Assembly: GCF_032595875.1 (NCBI RefSeq)
Contig: NZ_CP132457.1
Coordinates: forward strand, 248,001-312,000
Direction of reading: 5' to 3'
Length of the DNA: 64,000 bases
Source of the DNA: Borreliella andersonii
GTDB lineage: Bacteria; Spirochaetota; Spirochaetia; Borreliales; Borreliaceae
The notes beneath the pieces were generated by a model. It did not search any database. It saw only the letters and a list, made by a program, of their open reading frames with translations, and was not told the DNA's origin. The translations under genes were made by a program, and so were the position numbers. Numbering within the stretch: the first letter of the stretch is position 1; the number at the start of each line of letters is the position of its first letter. Of the stretch, positions 8,817 through 19,476 are shown piece by piece.

Positions 8817-11111
8817 ATGGGCTTTGAAGATCTAAGTATTAGATATAAAGGAATTATATTTACAATATTTATCTTAATTACTATTTTTTTAGGATTTTTT
8901 TTAAAAAATCTTAAATTCGATGCAAACATCTTAAAACTTATCCCCAAAACCAAAGAAACTGAAAGCCTAATAGACATTGATAAAAGCAATTCACTTTTAT
9001 CTACAATAGTAATATTTCAGGATAAAAAAAATATTTTCAATAAAAAAAATTTTGAAACAATAAACAGCGTAATTAATGAAATAACAAAAATTTTAAAAGT
9101 GTCTCCAAATGCCGTTACAAGCATATTCTCTTATTTCCCACAATTTAAAAAAGAAATCTACACAGATGAAGATATAGAAGAAATAAAAAATAAAATAAAG
9201 TCAACTCCATTTGTAAAAAATACATTCCTAGGCAACTCAGAAAATTTAATATACTTCATAATAATCCCATCAGAGAGTGACCAAATCAACTTCAGTAGAA
9301 ATTTAAAAACTGAACTTGATGAGATGGAAAAAACAATTAAAAAATATGAAACCGCCGATCTAAAGTTGTATCTTACGGGAGATCTAATAGTAAGAGAAAA
9401 AATCTTAAACTACATGGTTGAAGATTTCAAAATTTTAGGGCCTCTTGCTACTTTTGTAGTAATAATTTCTCTTTATCTTATTATAAAAAATCTAATTGGT
9501 GCATTAATTCCTATTTTTATTGCATTATTATCATTAATTTGGACTTTTGGAATTAAGGGACTTGTACAATCCCCTATTACAGTACCAGAAACTTCGATGA
9601 TTGTTTTACTTATTTCAATCGGATGCGCCAATGCTGTACACATAATAAATGAAATATTTAAATTAATAAAAAAAGAACAACTCTCAAAAGAATCCATAAA
9701 AGCAACAATTAAAAAACTTAAAACACCTATCCTACTAACGTCTCTTACAACAGCATTTGGATTTTTATCTCTTACAACCTCTTCAATTAATGCCTACAAA
9801 ACAATGGGAATTTTTATGTCAATTGGGGTAATTATCTCCATGATAATCTCATTAACCGTTTTGCCTGGAATAATAACATTAATCCCATTTGCAAAAAAAA
9901 GGTCTTTTGAAAAAGAAAAAGTAATTAAAACATTTTTTCTTGAAAGACTTGCTAAACTAAATGTACAAATAACAAAATCTATATTAAAAAGAAAATATAC
10001 ATCCTCTATAATAGTCCTTATTATACTGGGAATTTCTGTTATAGGTCTTTTAAACATTGAAATCAATTTTGATGAAAAAGATTACTTCAAAGAAAGCACA
10101 AGCGTAAAAAAAACATTAAACCTAATGCAAAAAGAAATGGGGGGAATATCGATTTTCAAAATAGAAATTGAAGGCAGCCCCGGTGAATTTAAAAATGCTA
10201 AAGCAATGCAAACCTTGGACTTAATTACAGACAAGCTTGATGCATTTTCTGCAAAAACTCAATCCAGTTCCATTAATGGAATTTTAAAATTTACAAATTT
10301 TAAAATTAAAAAAGAATCCCCACTAGAATATAAACTACCTGACAACAAAATTATATTAAACAAACTAATAAATTTGGTAGACAGAAGCGATTGGACTAAA
10401 GACAATAAAAAAATGTATATTAATGATGATTGGTCATTAATATCTATTATAGTAAGAATTGAAGATAACTCAACCGAAGGAATAAAAAAATTTGAAAAAT
10501 ATGCCATTAAAACAATTAATGAATATATGAAAAATAATAAATATTATTTCTCAGGTGTTTATGATAAGGTATTAATAGCTAAAACAATGGTAAAAGAACA
10601 AGTCACAAACATTATAACAACTCTTGGATCAATAACGCTACTACTTATGTTTTTCTTTAAATCTATAAAAACCGGAATAATTATTGCAATACCAGTAGCA
10701 TGGTCAGTGTTTTTAAACTTTGCTGTAATGAGATTATTTGGAATAACCTTAAACCCTGCAACAGCAACAATTGCATCTGTAAGCATGGGAGTAGGAGTAG
10801 ATTATTCAATTCATTTTTTTAATACGTTTATTTTACAATACAAAAAAAATCAAATCTTCAAAACTGCACTTCTTGAATCAATACCCAGCGTATTTAACGG
10901 AATATTTGCAAATTCCATTTCTGTTGGAATAGGGTTTTTAACCCTAACATTTTCGTCTTATAAAATAATATCAACTCTTGGAGCAATAATTGCTTTCACA
11001 ATGTTAACAACATCTCTTGCATCGCTAACCCTTCTTCCATTATTAATTCATTTATTTAAACCTAGTGTAAAACTGGTCTCAAGCAACAATTTTAAAAAAT
11101 TAAAACAATAA
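8817..11111 (+). CDS. MMPL/RND superfamily transporter
   Basis: 764 aa with the duplicated RND layout: TM1, large periplasmic loop, block of TM segments, second TM, second loop and final TM block. The second half carries SMGVGVDYSIHFF, the GxGxDY-type proton-relay motif of MMPL and sterol-sensing proteins. The matching place in the first half reads SIGCANAVHIINEIF and lacks the Asp. Such proteins export lipids or hydrophobic molecules using the proton gradient; the substrate is unknown. ATG start with AAGAGG upstream. The 3' end overlaps the convergent lon gene by 12 bp. Confidence 0.82.
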   Translation: MGFEDLSIRYKGIIFTIFILITIFLGFFLKNLKFDANILKLIPKTKETESLIDIDKSNSLLSTIVIFQDKKNIFNKKNFETINSVINEITKILKVSPNAVTSIFSYFPQFKKEIYTDEDIEEIKNKIKSTPFVKNTFLGNSENLIYFIIIPSESDQINFSRNLKTELDEMEKTIKKYETADLKLYLTGDLIVREKILNYMVEDFKILGPLATFVVIISLYLIIKNLIGALIPIFIALLSLIWTFGIKGLVQSPITVPETSMIVLLISIGCANAVHIINEIFKLIKKEQLSKESIKATIKKLKTPILLTSLTTAFGFLSLTTSSINAYKTMGIFMSIGVIISMIISLTVLPGIITLIPFAKKRSFEKEKVIKTFFLERLAKLNVQITKSILKRKYTSSIIVLIILGISVIGLLNIEINFDEKDYFKESTSVKKTLNLMQKEMGGISIFKIEIEGSPGEFKNAKAMQTLDLITDKLDAFSAKTQSSSINGILKFTNFKIKKESPLEYKLPDNKIILNKLINLVDRSDWTKDNKKMYINDDWSLISIIVRIEDNSTEGIKKFEKYAIKTINEYMKNNKYYFSGVYDKVLIAKTMVKEQVTNIITTLGSITLLLMFFFKSIKTGIIIAIPVAWSVFLNFAVMRLFGITLNPATATIASVSMGVGVDYSIHFFNTFILQYKKNQIFKTALLESIPSVFNGIFANSISVGIGFLTLTFSSYKIISTLGAIIAFTMLTTSLASLTLLPLLIHLFKPSVKLVSSNNFKKLKQ

Positions 11112-13520
11112 TTTAATAACTTCGCGCATATTATCTACAAGATAAAAATTAATGCCACTCTTAATGTTAATAGGAATTTCTTCTAAGTCCACTCTATTTG
11201 CCTTGGGAACGATAATGTGCTCCACACCACTGCGCTTTGCTGCAATTATTTTTTCTCTAAGACCCCCTATCATCATTACATTCCCAGTAAGAGAAAGTTC
11301 TCCTGTCATAGCCAAATGGGGTCTAACAACCTTATTAAGAGCAAGAGATATAAAAGCACTAGCTATTGTAATTCCTGCAGAAGGCCCATCTTTTGGAGTT
11401 GCTCCTTCTGGAATATGTAAATGAATAATATTTTTTTCAAAAAAAGATTTACTAATGTTTAAATCTCCTTTAATACTATTGACATAAGTATAGGCAATAT
11501 TAGCGGATTCTTTCATAACATCCCCAAGCCTACCTGTCAATTTAATTCCACCCACCTTGGACTCCGTCTTTACAGTTTCAATCATTAAAGTTGAACCTCC
11601 ATAATTTGTCCAAGCAAGGCCCATTACCATCCCTGAATACATAGCATTAAGCATGCTTTCTTTTCTAAAAACAGGCACACCAACATATTCTTCTAGATTG
11701 TCATTGGAAATTTGATAAGATTTAACCTCAGCATTTTCAATAAGCTTTCTAGCAACCTTTCTTACAATCTTGTTTAAATATTTTTCAAAATTTCTCACTC
11801 CATTATCTCTTGCATACTCTTGAGCAATTTGAACAAGAGATGAACTTTGAAATTTTAAAGAATCTTTATCAACTCCGTTTTCACTTAAAACTTTGGGAAT
11901 CAAATACTTTCTTGCAATTTCTATTTTCTCGTTATCAACATATCCAGAAACTTCAATAACCTCCATTCTATTTAACAAAGGTCTTGGTATTGTTTCAACA
12001 GAATTAGCAGTTAAAATAAAAAATACATTCGAAATATCAAAAGGAAGATCAAGATAATGATCTCTAAATCTAACATTCTGTTCGGGGTCTAAAACTTCAA
12101 GAAGAACCGAAAAAGGATCCCCATAACTTGAAGCAGAAATTTTATCCACTTCATCAATTAAAAACACAGGAGAATTTGTCTTAGTAATTCTTAAGCCCTG
12201 AATAATTTTTCCAGGCAAAGCACCAACATAAGTTCTTCTGTGTCCCTTAATCTCTGACTCATCGCGCATTCCGCCAACAGAAAATCTAAAAAACTTGGTA
12301 CGCAAAACCTTTGCAATAGCTGCCCCAATAGAAGTTTTCCCCACACCAGGAGGCCCCACCAAAAGAATGATCGCACCCTTTTGGGTTTTTCTTAATTTAA
12401 GAACAGAAATATATTCAATAATTCTATCCTTAACTTCATTCATTCCATAATGAGTTTTATCTAAAATTTTTTTAGATTTTTGCAAATCCAATTTATCAAA
12501 ATTAATTTTCAAATCTCGCCAAGGAAGTTCAGTAATAAGCTCAAGATAATTTCTAACAACAATGTATTCAGCCGAACTTGTCTCAAGAAGTGAAAATTTT
12601 TCTAACTCTTTTTCGACTACCTCTAAAGATTCTCCCTTTAACTCTAAAGCCTTTAGTTTGGTTTTAAGCTTTTCTAAATCGCTGTTTTTTTTATCTCCTA
12701 TGCCAAGTTCAGCTTTAATGGCCTTAAGCTGCTCTTTTAAAAAAAACTCTTTTTGTTGTTTTTCTAATCTCTCTTGAATTCCCTTAGCAATTTTATTTTG
12801 AATTTCAATTAAATTAAGCTCTTCATAAATCAATTCTAAAACTTTTTTAAGCCTATCTTTTACATTTAAAGTTTCAAGAACTATTTGATGATCATTTTTT
12901 GAAGATGAAATAGTACTGGCTACAATATCACATAGTTTCCCCTTATCCTCAATATTAACCATATTTAATTGAACTTCCGGCATTTTCCTATGTGTAAATA
13001 TTTCCTTAGTTCTAAGCAAAATACTACTATAAATTGCCTTCGATTGGATATCATCTTTTCTAACTGGAATTTGCTTTAAATAATCAATCTCAATTATGGG
13101 GAACTTGTCATTAAGAACAACTTTAACAAATTTAATCCTATCAAAAGTTGAAACAAATATATTGTAACCGCCATCTGGAAGATTAATTTTTTTTATTATC
13201 CTTCCAGTAACTCCAACAGAATAAATATCTTTACTATAATCAATAATTAATTTCTGTTGAACATTATTGTTGTTTTTTTCTAAAAATTTATCATTAAAAA
13301 CAAATAAGGCAATGATCCCATTGCCTTTCATAGCATAATCGATTGCTTTCATATCAGAATCAGAGATTAGAACAATCGGAATAAACATCCCCGGAAAAAC
13401 TGGATGAGAAGGAACCGCTATTAAAGGCACTCTTGCGGGCTTATTGGAATGAGGCAAAATACCAGCTACGGCCTTTTCTTTTTTTTTATCTCCTGACCTA
13501 GCTTTTTTAGATTCATCCAT
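11100..13520 (-). CDS. lon: ATP-dependent Lon protease
   Basis: 806 aa. The N-terminal LON substrate-binding domain begins after a Lys-rich leader (first 30 residues), then a coiled coil, then an AAA+ module with Walker A GPPGVGKT at 389-396, Walker B FLIDEVDK, and a C-terminal S16 protease domain. The catalytic Ser lies in KDGPSAGITIA and the Lys in LREKIIAAKRSG. It degrades misfolded and regulatory proteins in the cytoplasm. The genus has a second Lon elsewhere, as I recall. ATG start with AGGAG about 12 nt upstream, slightly far. The charged N-terminal extension before VPLIAVPSHPVFPG is unusual but small. Confidence 0.96.
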   Translation of the reverse strand: MDESKKARSGDKKKEKAVAGILPHSNKPARVPLIAVPSHPVFPGMFIPIVLISDSDMKAIDYAMKGNGIIALFVFNDKFLEKNNNNVQQKLIIDYSKDIYSVGVTGRIIKKINLPDGGYNIFVSTFDRIKFVKVVLNDKFPIIEIDYLKQIPVRKDDIQSKAIYSSILLRTKEIFTHRKMPEVQLNMVNIEDKGKLCDIVASTISSSKNDHQIVLETLNVKDRLKKVLELIYEELNLIEIQNKIAKGIQERLEKQQKEFFLKEQLKAIKAELGIGDKKNSDLEKLKTKLKALELKGESLEVVEKELEKFSLLETSSAEYIVVRNYLELITELPWRDLKINFDKLDLQKSKKILDKTHYGMNEVKDRIIEYISVLKLRKTQKGAIILLVGPPGVGKTSIGAAIAKVLRTKFFRFSVGGMRDESEIKGHRRTYVGALPGKIIQGLRITKTNSPVFLIDEVDKISASSYGDPFSVLLEVLDPEQNVRFRDHYLDLPFDISNVFFILTANSVETIPRPLLNRMEVIEVSGYVDNEKIEIARKYLIPKVLSENGVDKDSLKFQSSSLVQIAQEYARDNGVRNFEKYLNKIVRKVARKLIENAEVKSYQISNDNLEEYVGVPVFRKESMLNAMYSGMVMGLAWTNYGGSTLMIETVKTESKVGGIKLTGRLGDVMKESANIAYTYVNSIKGDLNISKSFFEKNIIHLHIPEGATPKDGPSAGITIASAFISLALNKVVRPHLAMTGELSLTGNVMMIGGLREKIIAAKRSGVEHIIVPKANRVDLEEIPINIKSGINFYLVDNMREVIKLLF

Positions 13521-13543
13521 AAAATTTGAAATCTCCTAAAACA

Positions 13544-13572
13544 ATTATAACAAAACAAATATTTTATGGAAA
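13544..13572 (-). promoter_or_regulatory. Candidate lon promoter
   Basis: On the minus strand, TTTCCA (13572-13567) and TATAAT (13549-13544) are separated by 17 bp. The predicted start is close to 13537, at the edge of the AGGAG ribosome-binding site. The -10 is perfect; the -35 matches 4 of 6. The rest of the 275-bp gap to recJ holds AT-rich sequence and one unsupported 35-codon reading frame. Confidence 0.42.
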
Positions 13573-13795
13573 TTCATTTAATAATAATTTTTTTTATTAT
13601 AAAATAATAAAATGACAATTTTAACAGTTAAAATTATGACCGTGAATTTGGATTATGATAAAAATTACAATCCACTAAAACTATGCCATTCAATAATAAA
13701 CACAATGACTACTACTTAAAATTAATTAATCTATGGTGAAGTTGGTAAAGAATAATCCTTAAAAAATCGATTAAAAATGAATTCTAGAGAAGTAA

Positions 13796-15916
13796 ATGAA
13801 AATTTGGAAACAAAAAGAAACTAATATTCAAAACCAAGAATTAAATCGCATTGCCAAGCAATACAATATCAATACCTTTGAGGCAACATTACTTATAAAT
13901 AGAGAAATCAAAGAAGAAGATTTTATGTTTTTCCTTGAAGACAGCGTAAATTTATTACACAACCCTTTTTTATTAAAAAATATAAATAAATTCATAAACA
14001 GAATTAATAAAGCAATCAAAAATAATGAAAACATATTAATCTTCGGAGATAAAGATGCTGATGGAATCACAGCAACAATAATAATGTATGAAACTCTTAA
14101 AGATTTTGGACTTAATGTAAGCTATAAAATACCTTCAAATGGAGAATTTTATGGACTTTCAAACGAATTGATCAACACAGCTTTAGAAAAAAAAATCTCT
14201 TTAATAATAACTGTGGATAATGGTATTTCTAGCATTGAAGAAATAAATTATGCAAATTCAAAAGGAATAGAAATAATAATAACAGACCATCATCTTCCAA
14301 GTGAAGATTTTAAGACTGAAAGCATAGTTATAAATCCTCACCTAAAAGATGACAAATATCCATTCAAAGAAATAGCAGGATGCTGTGTAAGCTTTAAAAC
14401 TTGCCTTGCCCTTAGCATGTCCTTTACAGACCTTTATTCTAAAAACATTGTATTTTTATTTTTAGAAAAAACAAAAAATGAAATTATTCTTCATGCAATT
14501 GAAATAAACAATTACATTCTAAAACAATACATAAGATTAAATAATAAAAATAACCTCTTAATCAATTCAAGCAAATTTGAAAAATTTATACAAAACAAAT
14601 ACATAGTAGTCTTTAATAAAGAAGATCAAGATCAATTATTACATAAACACTTCGCAAAAGGCATAAACACAATTGATATTAGTGAAAATTTTATAAAAAA
14701 ATATCCAAATTTTAGAAAAAAAACATTAACAGACTTAATCCAAGCAACTAAATATTTCAGATATAAAGAAGTTGGGATTAAAGACAAGCTTTACTACATA
14801 TTTTACAACATAATTTTTGAAACCAACAAAAATTTACTCCAAAAATGCCTAAAAAAACTTAGCTTCGTTGCAATAGGAACAATAGCAGACAATATGCCTA
14901 TTATTAATGAAAACAGAATAATCCTAAAAGTAGGACTTAAAGAAATCGCACTAAGAGAAAGAATGTCTATTAATTATCTATTAAAAGATGCAAACATATT
15001 AACAAAATCAAATATAACTTCAATGGATATTGCATATAAAATTGCACCAATACTAAACTCAACAGGAAGGCTTGAAAAAGCAGATATGGCAATTAATTTT
15101 TTACTAACTAACGATATTGATCAAATAGAAAACAAATTCAAAGAAATAAAAGAAATCAACGAACTGAGAAAATGCAAAGAAGAAAAAGCTTGGAGTTCGC
15201 ATAATAAAAATACTATTTTTAAAAACGATAAATTCATAGTTTGTTATGATAACAATACTCCAAAAGGAATAAGTTCTAGAATTGCAACTAGGCTTTCTGC
15301 TTACTATCAAAAAGTTGCTATTTTTTTAACAAAGCAAGATAATATTATTAAAGGATCAATTAGATCCAACAATAAAATCAATTCAAAAACACTAATATCA
15401 ATAATACCTTCCCATTTAGTAATAAATTCAGGAGGGCATAAAGCTGCAGCTGGATTTACACTGCATGAAAATCTACTCGAAGATTTTATTAAAGAACTAG
15501 AATATGCAACTACAAAAGTTGAATATGAAACTACTAATGAAAACGAATCAATACTAATAGATGCTATTTTTCCAAAGGATTTAACAAAAGATTCTCTTTT
15601 CAAAACAATAGAAATATTTGAACCTTACGGTTATAAATTTAGAGAGCCAATATTAATGATGGAAAATGCTTACCTTCAAGAACTTAAAATAATTGAAAAA
15701 AATCATAGCTCAAAACATATAAATATGCGAATTAAATCACAAAACGATTGCTATAAAGCTATTTTTTTTAACGGAACAAAAAAAATAGAAGAATTGGATA
15801 TAAAAGAAAATCAATATTTAGATATCATTTTTACAGTTAATGAAGATTTTTATTATCCTGGAGAAAAAATTTTGAAAATCATAGACATAAAAAAGAGCGC
15901 TCAAATCAATGTATAG
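13796..15916 (+). CDS. recJ: RecJ-like single-strand DNA exonuclease, DHH/DHHA1 family
   Basis: 706 aa. Catalytic motifs are FGDKDADG (Asp85, Asp87, Asp89), VDNG at 140-143, TDHH at 163-166, and the DHHA1 nucleic-acid motif NSGGHKAAAGF near residue 545. RecJ degrades single-stranded DNA 5' to 3' in recombination and mismatch repair. It is about 130 residues longer than the E. coli enzyme. The extra length sits mainly as a charged insert between the DHH core and the DHHA1 domain, at about residues 205-335. ATG start with only a weak AGAGAAG upstream. The stop overlaps the next gene by 8 nt. Confidence 0.9.
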   Translation: MKIWKQKETNIQNQELNRIAKQYNINTFEATLLINREIKEEDFMFFLEDSVNLLHNPFLLKNINKFINRINKAIKNNENILIFGDKDADGITATIIMYETLKDFGLNVSYKIPSNGEFYGLSNELINTALEKKISLIITVDNGISSIEEINYANSKGIEIIITDHHLPSEDFKTESIVINPHLKDDKYPFKEIAGCCVSFKTCLALSMSFTDLYSKNIVFLFLEKTKNEIILHAIEINNYILKQYIRLNNKNNLLINSSKFEKFIQNKYIVVFNKEDQDQLLHKHFAKGINTIDISENFIKKYPNFRKKTLTDLIQATKYFRYKEVGIKDKLYYIFYNIIFETNKNLLQKCLKKLSFVAIGTIADNMPIINENRIILKVGLKEIALRERMSINYLLKDANILTKSNITSMDIAYKIAPILNSTGRLEKADMAINFLLTNDIDQIENKFKEIKEINELRKCKEEKAWSSHNKNTIFKNDKFIVCYDNNTPKGISSRIATRLSAYYQKVAIFLTKQDNIIKGSIRSNNKINSKTLISIIPSHLVINSGGHKAAAGFTLHENLLEDFIKELEYATTKVEYETTNENESILIDAIFPKDLTKDSLFKTIEIFEPYGYKFREPILMMENAYLQELKIIEKNHSSKHINMRIKSQNDCYKAIFFNGTKKIEELDIKENQYLDIIFTVNEDFYYPGEKILKIIDIKKSAQINV

Positions 15917-16853
15917 AATACAAAAAACTTTACTCATATTGTGTATTCTAGGAATAGAAAACATAAATTCAGAAATAACAAATACTATTCCTAAAGTCCA
16001 ATATAAAAAAGAGGCATTTCAAGGAGATTACATATACTTTGCAAGTAATCAAAACTTTAAAAGTTTATCACTTTTAAGCACAAACAAAAATCCAATCATA
16101 AGCTCTTCCCCATTTAAATTTACAGTGGGGAGCAAAATTTACTACATAGCATTAATAGGAATTACACCAATGATAAAAGAAGGTAAAAGAAAAATTCAAA
16201 TAGAATTTGAAAATAAAAGCTACATCAAAGAAATAGAAATAAAAAAATTTAACTTCAAAAGAACAAAAATTAGTTTTAATAAAGAAAAAGCCAAACTTAT
16301 AACCAAAAAAAAATCAACAAAACAAAAAGAACAAGCTTTGGTTTTGTGGAATATTATTGGCAATACTGGAGACACAACAATATACCACTATGATGCTTTA
16401 GTCAAACCAATAAAAGACCAATACATTGTAACAAGTCAATACGGAGATTTAAGGCTTTACATGCAAGGTAACAAAAAAATTTCAAATTATACAATGCACA
16501 ACGGAATTGATTATGCTCCATTTAAAAGAGAAAATACTCCGATTTTTGCAGCTGGCAAAGGAAAAGTTGTGTTTGCACAAAATAGAGAGCTAACGGGCAA
16601 TACTATTATAATACAACATTTACCGGGAGTATTTACAATTTACCTTCACCTCTCAAAATTAGGAATAAGTGAAAATAAAATAGTTAGCGCTGGAGAATAT
16701 ATTGGACATACTGGAAATACAGGCCTTTCAACAGGCCCTCATTTACACTTTGAAGTAAGAATTAATGGCATAGCAATAAACCCAGATTTCCTTTTAAATG
16801 GTATGCTTATTGACAAAAATAAAATAATAAATAATATTAAAAGAATAGAGTAA
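15909..16853 (+). CDS. Secreted M23 family peptidase
   Basis: 314 aa. A short hydrophobic N-terminus (LLILCILGI) suggests export, either a signal peptide or an anchor. The middle is beta-rich, and the C-terminal half is an M23/LytM domain with HNGIDYAP and GPHLHFEV zinc motifs intact. It should act on peptidoglycan cross-links in the periplasm. It overlaps recJ by 8 nt and is followed by rpsU 14 bp after its stop, so it is probably part of a recJ-M23-rpsU transcript. No LysM or SH3 binding module is recognisable, unlike the peptidase at 25052-26308. Confidence 0.85.
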   Translation: MYRIQKTLLILCILGIENINSEITNTIPKVQYKKEAFQGDYIYFASNQNFKSLSLLSTNKNPIISSSPFKFTVGSKIYYIALIGITPMIKEGKRKIQIEFENKSYIKEIEIKKFNFKRTKISFNKEKAKLITKKKSTKQKEQALVLWNIIGNTGDTTIYHYDALVKPIKDQYIVTSQYGDLRLYMQGNKKISNYTMHNGIDYAPFKRENTPIFAAGKGKVVFAQNRELTGNTIIIQHLPGVFTIYLHLSKLGISENKIVSAGEYIGHTGNTGLSTGPHLHFEVRINGIAINPDFLLNGMLIDKNKIINNIKRIE

Positions 16854-16864
16854 AAGGAGGTGAT
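16853..16864 (+). promoter_or_regulatory. Near-perfect ribosome-binding site deciding the rpsU TTG start
   Basis: AAAGGAGGTGAT sits directly after the stop codon of the M23 gene and is complementary to the whole 16S anti-Shine-Dalgarno tail. Spacing to TTG at 16868 is about 7 nt from GGAGG, which fixes this non-ATG codon as the start. It is the strongest Shine-Dalgarno sequence I noticed in the window. Confidence 0.85.
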
Positions 16865-16867
16865 TTC

Positions 16868-17077
16868 TTGGTAACAGTCACTGTGGACAAAAATGAAAAT
16901 CTTGAAAAAGCATTGAAACGTTTCAAAAGAATGATTGAAAAAGAAGCAATTATTCGCGAATGGAAAAGAAGAGAATACTATGAGAAACCATCCACAATAC
17001 GTGTAAAAAAGGAAAAAGCTTTTAAAAGAAAGCAGGCAAAAAAAGTAAGAAAATTAAAACAAAAAACTAACAGATAG
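16868..17077 (+). CDS. rpsU: 30S ribosomal protein S21
   Basis: 69 aa, strongly basic, beginning [18 protein letters not shown] with the S21 signature [20 protein letters not shown] and the [11 protein letters not shown] segment, then a lysine-rich tail. S21 sits on the 30S platform near the anti-Shine-Dalgarno region and helps initiation. The start is TTG backed by an optimal ribosome-binding site. It is last in the recJ-M23-rpsU group and is followed within 6 bp by a hairpin terminator. It is separated from the dnaG-rpoD partners that often accompany rpsU in other bacteria. Confidence 0.96.
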
Positions 17078-17082
17078 ATTAC

Positions 17083-17116
17083 AAGAGATGTTCAAATGGA
17101 TATCTCTTTATTTTAA
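17083..17116. terminator. Bidirectional hairpin between convergent rpsU and ftsK
   Basis: AAGAGAT (17083-17089) pairs with ATCTCTT (17102-17108) across a 12-nt loop and is followed by TATTTTAAATT. It lies between the rpsU stop and the ftsK stop, which are only 35 bp apart, and may serve both strands. The stem is short and AT-rich, so termination efficiency is uncertain. Confidence 0.5.
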
Positions 17117-19476
17117 ATTAATACCTCTCTTGGTTTTGATCCATTAACAGGCCCTACATATCCCATGTCTTCCATAATTTCAATAATTCTAGCTGCTCTG
17201 TTGTAACCTATCTTCAACCTTCTTTGCAGGTAAGATGCTGAGGCTTTTCTTGTGGTCTTAACAATCTCAAGAGCTTCATCAAACATTGGTTCATCAGAAG
17301 GTCCAAGAGCAACTAAATCTGGCTCTTTTACACTATCAATAAATATTTCATCATCAATATAATTTGGAGAACCAAATTTTTTAACCTCTTCAACAAGTCT
17401 GTAAACTTCTCTTTCCTTTAAAAATCCCCCCTGAATTCTTTGAGGAAAAGGATTTAAAGAGCTAATATAAAGCATATCCCCCTTTCCCAAAAGCTTTTCA
17501 GCACCAGAAGATCCAAGAATTATTCTTGAATCCATAGAACTGGCTACCATGAAAGAAATTCTTGAAGGAAAATTGGCTTTTATTACCCCCGTAATAACAT
17601 CAACTGAAGGTCTTTGGGTCGCAAGAACCAAATGAATTCCCACAGCTCTAGCCATTGCAGCAAGCCTAGAAATTAAATTTTCCAAATCTTTTCTTGCAGA
17701 AAGAATAAGATCTGCAAATTCATCAATAATTATTACAAGATATGGCAAAATCATTAAATTCAAATTTTCATCTTTTATCTTTTTATTATAAGAAGAAATA
17801 TCTCTCACCAACAAATTATCAAGAAGCACATACCTTCTCTCCATTTCATCAAGACACCATCTAAGAGCTTCTAAAGCTCTCTTTACATCTGTAATAACTG
17901 GAGTTAATAAATGAGGAATATCATTAAAAAGTTTAAGTTCAACTATTTTGGGATCTATCATAATTAATTTCACTTCATCTGGAGATTTTGAAAAAATAAT
18001 TGAAGCAATTAAAGAATTCACACAAACAGATTTACCTGCCCCAGTTGCACCAGCTATTAATAAATGTGGAGAATTTACAAGGTCAAAAACAATATTTTCT
18101 CCACTAATCTCCTTTCCAAGGGCAAAAGGAATTCCAAAATCATTCCTAAATTCTTTACTATCTATTATCTCTGAAATCAAAATAAACTCACGTTTTTTAT
18201 TAGGAATTTCAATTCCTACAGCTTCTCTACCAGGAATTGGAGCAATAATTCTAACCCTAATAGCCGCAAGTCTTAAGGCAATATTATCAGAAATAGAAGT
18301 AATCTTAGAAAGCTTAATTCCCTTATCCGGACGAACAGCATACATTGTTACAACAGGACCTTTAATAATATCAATTAATTTAGCATTAATATTAAACTCT
18401 TTTAATGTCTCCTGGAGAATCATTGATTGCTTTTGAATTTCTTTATCATATTCAACATCTTTTACATCATTTTTAATCTCTTTCTGGTCAAAAACTGAAA
18501 TATCAATAACATAAGAATCGCTCTTTTTATTCAAAGCTATATTTTCGCTATAAACATGAGGAATAGAAACTTGACTAATTATACCCTTAGTCCTTATCTC
18601 ACAGGCTTTAACCTTCCCACTAATAATTAACTTATTATCTTCAAGATTGCTTAAATATTTATACTCACAAGACTCATCAGTTTCATTTACATTTTCATCT
18701 GAATTTAAAGCACCTTCATTTAAAACATCCTTATTCAAAGGGCTTGCCTCTTCAATATTTGAGCCTTCAAAAATAGTTTTGTCTAAATTAATATTGGAAG
18801 GTTTTTTATTGTTTCTTAAAAAAGTGCTAAATGTCCATAAAGCTTGATATTCCTCATCATTAATAATATTTTTTTTCTCATCAAAAACTTGAGAATCTTT
18901 AAGATCATCTACAGAATCTCCATAAACTTTTATATCTTTTTTTACATCCAATGAATTTGAAAAGGGTAAATAGCTTAATATGTTTTCAAACAAAATTTTA
19001 ATCTTAAACTCTAAAAATTTAAAAGTATCCAAAATAAAATTAACATCCTTGAAAAGAACATAATTTAAGTAAATCCAAACAACAAATTCTAAAATTATAA
19101 GAGTAAAAATAAAAAAATTTCCCAATACTATACCAAAATTAATAAGAAATATTTTAATAAAATAAGATTTTTCAACATTAGAATTAATTTTCATTAAAAA
19201 TATTAAAGTAAAAAACAATATTACGGTATAATTCCAATTAAATATAAATCGTTTAGTAAAAATATGTTTTTTATAGGCGTACCAATTAACAATTGGATAT
19301 ACTATTAAATAAAATGATAAAAATGAAAAAACATTAAGAAGTATTTGTCCTAGTAAATTGAAAACAAAAAATATAAATACGTTGCTCAAAGGGGTCAATG
19401 CTACAAAAAGAGAAAAAGAAATAACCGAAAGCATAAAAAAAAACAAAAATTGAAAATATTGATAAAAATCTTTCAT
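17113..19476 (-). CDS. ftsK: FtsK/SpoIIIE DNA translocase
   Basis: 787 aa. The N-terminal 150 residues contain about four membrane segments, followed by an acidic linker of about 200 residues. The motor has Walker [10 protein letters not shown] and Walker [12 protein letters not shown]. The C-terminal winged-helix gamma domain ([20 protein letters not shown]) reads chromosome polarity signals. FtsK pumps terminal DNA through the septum and couples segregation to division; in a linear-chromosome organism the usual dimer resolution role may differ. It shares a 4-nt ATGA overlap with uppP upstream. Confidence 0.95.
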   Translation of the reverse strand: MKDFYQYFQFLFFFMLSVISFSLFVALTPLSNVFIFFVFNLLGQILLNVFSFLSFYLIVYPIVNWYAYKKHIFTKRFIFNWNYTVILFFTLIFLMKINSNVEKSYFIKIFLINFGIVLGNFFIFTLIILEFVVWIYLNYVLFKDVNFILDTFKFLEFKIKILFENILSYLPFSNSLDVKKDIKVYGDSVDDLKDSQVFDEKKNIINDEEYQALWTFSTFLRNNKKPSNINLDKTIFEGSNIEEASPLNKDVLNEGALNSDENVNETDESCEYKYLSNLEDNKLIISGKVKACEIRTKGIISQVSIPHVYSENIALNKKSDSYVIDISVFDQKEIKNDVKDVEYDKEIQKQSMILQETLKEFNINAKLIDIIKGPVVTMYAVRPDKGIKLSKITSISDNIALRLAAIRVRIIAPIPGREAVGIEIPNKKREFILISEIIDSKEFRNDFGIPFALGKEISGENIVFDLVNSPHLLIAGATGAGKSVCVNSLIASIIFSKSPDEVKLIMIDPKIVELKLFNDIPHLLTPVITDVKRALEALRWCLDEMERRYVLLDNLLVRDISSYNKKIKDENLNLMILPYLVIIIDEFADLILSARKDLENLISRLAAMARAVGIHLVLATQRPSVDVITGVIKANFPSRISFMVASSMDSRIILGSSGAEKLLGKGDMLYISSLNPFPQRIQGGFLKEREVYRLVEEVKKFGSPNYIDDEIFIDSVKEPDLVALGPSDEPMFDEALEIVKTTRKASASYLQRRLKIGYNRAARIIEIMEDMGYVGPVNGSKPREVLI

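Noticed and set aside
11080..11130. Terminator between the convergent MMPL and lon genes
   Set aside because: The genes overlap by 12 bp, and I could not find a stem of useful length there.
17948..18436. Long plus-strand open frame (162 codons) inside ftsK
   Set aside because: Lies antisense to the conserved FtsK motor; no ribosome-binding site and no recognisable domain. A shadow of the real gene.
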